This document shows, in pieces, positions 61,110-64,000 of a stretch of DNA of 64,000 nt (positions within the stretch are counted from its first letter, which is position 1; each line of letters begins with the position of its first letter). The DNA is from Flavobacteriales bacterium (GTDB lineage: Bacteria > Bacteroidota > Bacteroidia > Flavobacteriales_F > PHOS-HE28). The DNA lies in assembly GCA_030584065.1 (NCBI GenBank), contig CP129489.1, positions 1,841,497-1,905,496 of the forward strand. Direction: 5' to 3'. Both the position numbers and the translations under genes were made by a program. The notes under the pieces were generated by a model, which searched no databases, had not been told where the DNA came from, and saw only the letters and a program-made list of their open reading frames with translations.

Positions 61110-63445
61110 GGTCGGGCCACGCGGCCGAAGCGGTATGTGATCCACAGGCTCACATCCAGCCCGCGGGCATCGGCGTAGTACCTGAAGCGGTCGAGGTAGT
61201 CGCGGTAGGCCATATTGAGCGCATTGGCGGCACGCAGGCCGAAGCGGATCTCGCCGGTGCCCCAGGGGCGCGCGGCGGAGGCCGTGAAGCCCAGCAGGTG
61301 GTAGCCTCCTGGCGGAGCGGCGAAATCGAGGGCTTCGGGGATGCGCTGCTGGCGGCCTACGATGCCGCTGATGGCACCTGCGGCCAGCTCGGTCCAGGCG
61401 CCGCGGGGCCGGTTCAGGCGCAGCTCTTGCTCCACCCGGTCGGAGGGCATCTGGAAGAGCCATTCATCGCGGCCGAGGTCGCGTCCGCGCACCGTGGAGC
61501 CGCGCAGATGCCAGGCGAGGCCGCGAGCGAGGCGCACGCGCACGGCAAGGTCGGCACCGGTGACCCAGGCGTCGGTGGCCACGTAGCGAAACACGGGGAA
61601 GGCACCGCGGATGGTGAGGCGCGTGCCGTCAGGGCGCAGGTAGATGAAGTCGTCGATCAGCGCGGCGTGGAGGGTGGCATCGATCCGCACGCGACCAGCG
61701 GAGGCCTGGGCATCGAGCACGCCCTTCAGAGCGCGCTCGCTGCCCAGCGCGGGGTCGCCCAGCTCGATGGCGGCGGCGCCATGGTGGAGCCCTTCGCTGT
61801 AGAGCTCGCTCACATGCGGCGGGCGGAAGGCGGAACTGAGGTTGAAGCGGAGACCGACTCTGTCGGCGGGGCTCCAGTTGGCACCGATGCTCAGCGCATG
61901 GTTGAGGAAGGCGTGCTCCGGTTGCTCGAGCCGGCCATCGGCGGCAAATCGGGCCACGGCCAACCGCGTGGTCTCGATGCGCGCACCGGCCTCCAATTCG
62001 AAGCGGTCGCCTACCGGCAGGTGCTCCAGGATGAAGAAGCCCGTGCTCTCCTTCCGGTAGTCGGGCAGAAGCGGGCGCACGCCGGTGCCCGGGATATTCG
62101 CGTTGTCCTGAAGCAGGGCATTCACACCAACCTTGCCGTGCAACCGGGGCCCGATCCAGTGCTTGAGGACGGCCTCGGCGGTGTGCGTAGCCAGATAGAG
62201 GTCGAGCGAGGGCAAGGCGCTGCGGCCGCTGCGCCGGATATCGTACTCCTGCCGATCGTTGGCCTGGTAGGCATAGGTGAGCGCCAGGCGGCTGCGGTCG
62301 CTCACGGCCATGGTGGCCTCGGCCTTGAGAAGATGGTGCTGCACCACCTGCCGCGGGGCTTCGATGGCATAAGTGGGGTCGGCGATGTACCAAGGACGCC
62401 CTGATGCGATGGCGTTGGCCAGGTCGGTGAGGTTGCCGATGTGAGCCGCTCGCAGTATGCCGAGCTCCCGGCCGAACCAGCTGTAGTAGAGCTGCGCGCT
62501 CCAGCGGTGGTCGCGGTAGCCGATTGCGGCCGAGGCGCCCGCCTCACGGAGTCCGGTGTTGCTCAGGGTGTAGCGGGCCGATTCGCTGTCGCCCAGCATG
62601 CGCCCGCTTCCCTGCACGCGCCAGCCCAGGCCGCGCAAGCCCTTCACGCCGCCCTGCAGCACGCCGCTCGCTCCGCCGCCGCGTCCGTTGAGCACGCCAA
62701 GGCTGCGCAGCTCGCCGCCGATCCCCGCTTCGCGCGGGAGCTCCACCGGCTCGGTGACCACCACCCCTCCGATGGCATCACTGCCGTACTGCACGCTGGC
62801 AGCGCCCTTCACCACGGTGATCCGGTCGCTGCTCAGCGGATCAAGGCTGGGCGCATGCTCCGTTCCCCACTGCTGGTCCTCCTGGCGGACCCCTTGGTTG
62901 AGCGTTAGCACCCGGTTGCCGCTGAGCCCGTGCACCATGGGCTTGGCGATGGTGGGCCCACTGGACTGGATGGCCACGCCGGGCACCACGGTGATCATAT
63001 CGGCCAGCGCACCGCCTGCACGTTCATCCATGGCGCGCCGATCGAGCCCTTGCCGCGCATGGCCCACATTCTCGTCAGGCCGCTTCTGGACCACCTCCAG
63101 TTCGCGCAGCTCCTCCGCGTGATGCTCCAGCATGAAGTCAGCGGTGATGGACCGGCTCAGGGTCATCTGGCGCATCACCGGCTCGCATCCGAGGTGCGCG
63201 ACCTTCACCAGGTAGGTGCCGGCGCAGAGGCCTTCGATCCGGTACCGGCCCATCGCGTCGGCCACGCTGCCCTTGCCCAAGGCAGGGATGAATACCTCGG
63301 AATAGGAAAGAGGCTGCCGGTCATGCTCGTCCAGGACGACGCCGGAGAGCACGATTGCGCACGAATCCGCCGGTTGCGCCGTCACCCCTTGGGTGGCGAC
63401 GAACGTCAGGACGAGGAAAAGGGACAAGAGCCGATGCAACGACAT
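61106..63445 (-). CDS. TonB-dependent receptor with carboxypeptidase-regulatory-like N-domain
   Basis: A 779 aa outer-membrane receptor. Signal peptide about 1-24; CarboxypepD-reg-like domain about 30-115 (LSGVVLDEHDRQPLSYSEVF, GRYRIEGLCAGTYLVKVAHLG); plug domain about 120-245 (PGVAIQSSGPTIAKPMVHGL, RVLTLNQGVRQEDQQWGTEH, VVKGAASVQYGSDAIGGVVV); then a 22-strand-type barrel with NLSSAFRPPHVSELYSEG and a C-terminal strand ending ITYRFGRVARP. The plug segment GLSGNRVLTLNQGVRQEDQQWG resembles receptors linked to zinc or copper rather than siderophores, but the substrate is not proven. The start MSLHRLLSLFLVL is preferred to an upstream ATG at 63478. Confidence 0.92.
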   Translation of the reverse strand: MSLHRLLSLFLVLTFVATQGVTAQPADSCAIVLSGVVLDEHDRQPLSYSEVFIPALGKGSVADAMGRYRIEGLCAGTYLVKVAHLGCEPVMRQMTLSRSITADFMLEHHAEELRELEVVQKRPDENVGHARQGLDRRAMDERAGGALADMITVVPGVAIQSSGPTIAKPMVHGLSGNRVLTLNQGVRQEDQQWGTEHAPSLDPLSSDRITVVKGAASVQYGSDAIGGVVVTEPVELPREAGIGGELRSLGVLNGRGGGASGVLQGGVKGLRGLGWRVQGSGRMLGDSESARYTLSNTGLREAGASAAIGYRDHRWSAQLYYSWFGRELGILRAAHIGNLTDLANAIASGRPWYIADPTYAIEAPRQVVQHHLLKAEATMAVSDRSRLALTYAYQANDRQEYDIRRSGRSALPSLDLYLATHTAEAVLKHWIGPRLHGKVGVNALLQDNANIPGTGVRPLLPDYRKESTGFFILEHLPVGDRFELEAGARIETTRLAVARFAADGRLEQPEHAFLNHALSIGANWSPADRVGLRFNLSSAFRPPHVSELYSEGLHHGAAAIELGDPALGSERALKGVLDAQASAGRVRIDATLHAALIDDFIYLRPDGTRLTIRGAFPVFRYVATDAWVTGADLAVRVRLARGLAWHLRGSTVRGRDLGRDEWLFQMPSDRVEQELRLNRPRGAWTELAAGAISGIVGRQQRIPEALDFAAPPGGYHLLGFTASAARPWGTGEIRFGLRAANALNMAYRDYLDRFRYYADARGLDVSLWITYRFGRVARP

Positions 63446-63530
63446 GGTTTGGATTCGACCTGAAAGGCGGGAATGCATGCAGCAGCATGCGGAATGGTGC
63501 GCCTCAGCGCATCACTGCGTCAGCAGCGGG

Positions 63531-63848
63531 TCACGCTTGCGGCGGACCTCTTCCCTTGTGGTCGAATCCGGGGGCCGGCAGGACCTGCTGTGCGCAGGGA
63601 GCCCATCGCCCTTCCATGGGCTGCTCAGGCTCGGCCATCCCAATGGCTGGAGCAGCCAGGAAGCCCGGCAGGACGAGATCGCAGATGCTGCAGTCACCGT
63701 GCACGATTGCCGCACCGGAGGCCCCCTCGACGGGCACAGCCTCGGCGTGCTCGTCGCAATGGTGCGGAATCACAGGCCCGACGAGCAGGACCCCCATGAG
63801 CAACGCCATGAGAGCGGCCGTACCCCTTTCGAGCAGCAACCTGAGCAT
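63531..63848 (-). CDS. Small His/Cys-rich secreted or membrane protein
   Basis: A 105 aa protein with an N-terminal hydrophobic segment (AALMALLMGVLLVGPVI) followed by HHCDEH (29-34) and HGDCSICD (50-57). It resembles short Bacteroidota proteins carrying an HxH and CPIC-like motif next to metal-related TonB receptors. Metal binding is plausible but inferred. It lies 85 bases upstream of the receptor gene on the same strand. A perfect -7 box ends 3 bases before the ATG. Confidence 0.7.
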   Translation of the reverse strand: MLRLLLERGTAALMALLMGVLLVGPVIPHHCDEHAEAVPVEGASGAAIVHGDCSICDLVLPGFLAAPAIGMAEPEQPMEGRWAPCAQQVLPAPGFDHKGRGPPQA

Positions 63849-63852
63849 TGTG

Positions 63853-63860
63853 CAAAGTTA
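63853..63860 (-). promoter_or_regulatory. -7 box TAACTTTG for the His/Cys-rich gene
   Basis: Exact TAnnTTTG on the minus strand, separated from the ATG at 63848 by only GCAC-type spacer bases; suggests a leaderless transcript. Confidence 0.5.
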
Positions 63861-63885
63861 CAGTGCCCCAGATACGTTCCAGACC

Positions 63886-63894
63886 TATTTTCGC
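63886..63894 (+). promoter_or_regulatory. Putative -7 box TATTTTCGC for the right-edge gene
   Basis: Perfect TAnnTTCGC on the plus strand, 18 bases before the ATG at 63913, back-to-back with the minus-strand box. Confidence 0.5.
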
Positions 63895-63912
63895 AGCCCC
63901 ACCCCCCTCTCC

Positions 63913-64000
63913 ATGAATCGACTTCTCCTCTCGGCTGCCGCAGCGGCCATCATCTTCGTGAACAGCGCCATTGCGCAGTGGACGCAGATCAACCACCCCG
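63913..64000 (+). CDS. Secreted protein, N-terminal fragment (window edge)
   Basis: Twenty-nine codons of a plus-strand gene cut by the right edge. MNRLLLSAAAAAIIFVNSAIAQ is a clear signal peptide; the mature start is WTQINHP. It resembles the N-termini of many Bacteroidota exported proteins; nothing more can be said. Preceded by a well-placed -7 box. Confidence 0.7.
   Translation, partial: MNRLLLSAAAAAIIFVNSAIAQWTQINHP

Noticed and set aside
1..64000. tRNA, rRNA, riboswitch, insertion sequence or toxin-antitoxin genes
   Set aside because: None was recognised on reading both strands; a covariance-model scan (tRNAscan-SE, Rfam) would be needed to exclude short RNAs.

Overview
The window suggests a high-GC member of the Bacteroidota, most likely Flavobacteriales-like. 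Many secreted proteins end in the type IX secretion (T9SS) C-terminal sorting domain. There is a PorT homologue, a TamL-type lipoprotein, a short RpoD that starts directly at region 1.2, and a TonB receptor with a carboxypeptidase-regulatory-like N-terminus. Starts generally lack a Shine-Dalgarno sequence, and a TAnnTTCGC box (a GC-shifted form of the Bacteroidota -7 element TAnnTTTG) recurs just upstream of many starts. No tRNA, rRNA, CRISPR array, transposase or phage gene was recognised. No gene-free stretch exceeds 300 bases.

Layout. 1-2.2 kb (minus): Ppx/GppA phosphatase, PagL-like lipid A deacylase and a truncated lipoprotein, tightly coupled. 2.2-3.8 kb: AbgT-family transporter. 3.9-19.7 kb: seven tandem paralogous secreted proteins (called A to G here) on one strand, separated by 4-13 bases or overlapping by ATGA. 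Each carries SprB-like, SdrD-B-like, DUF11-like and [21 protein letters not shown] domains. A to F end in a T9SS sorting domain; G ends in a different module with two dockerin-like calcium loops. 19.7-24.7 kb: valS (minus), a tandem pair of DUF1573 proteins and a PLP aminotransferase.

24.8-39.4 kb is a second surface-protein region. Three pairs each join a small secreted protein (110-153 aa) to a large T9SS cargo of 595-1163 aa, and a solitary 1600 aa cargo with three CUB domains follows. 39.5-47 kb: a small secreted protein, a MeaB-like GTPase, a membrane protein, then aminotransferase, RfaE1-like kinase, UbiE/MenG, PorT and a FAD dehydrogenase. 46.9-59.7 kb is mostly housekeeping: SpoU-type methyltransferase, TamL, class I aldolase, accD, rpsO, pnp, rpoD, rpe, a small barrel protein, purK, purE and a DUF296 protein. 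59.7-63.8 kb (minus) holds a TonB receptor with a His/Cys-rich small protein, a companion lipoprotein and a YafK-like L,D-transpeptidase, which looks like a metal-uptake locus. A secreted-protein gene begins at the right edge.

The dominant theme is cell-surface construction. PorT and TamL belong to the outer-membrane export and assembly machinery, and about ten large proteins in the window are probable T9SS clients. The seven-gene paralogue operon and the three small-plus-large cargo pairs are the best candidates for undescribed systems: both look like co-expressed multi-component surface structures whose functions cannot be read from the sequence.
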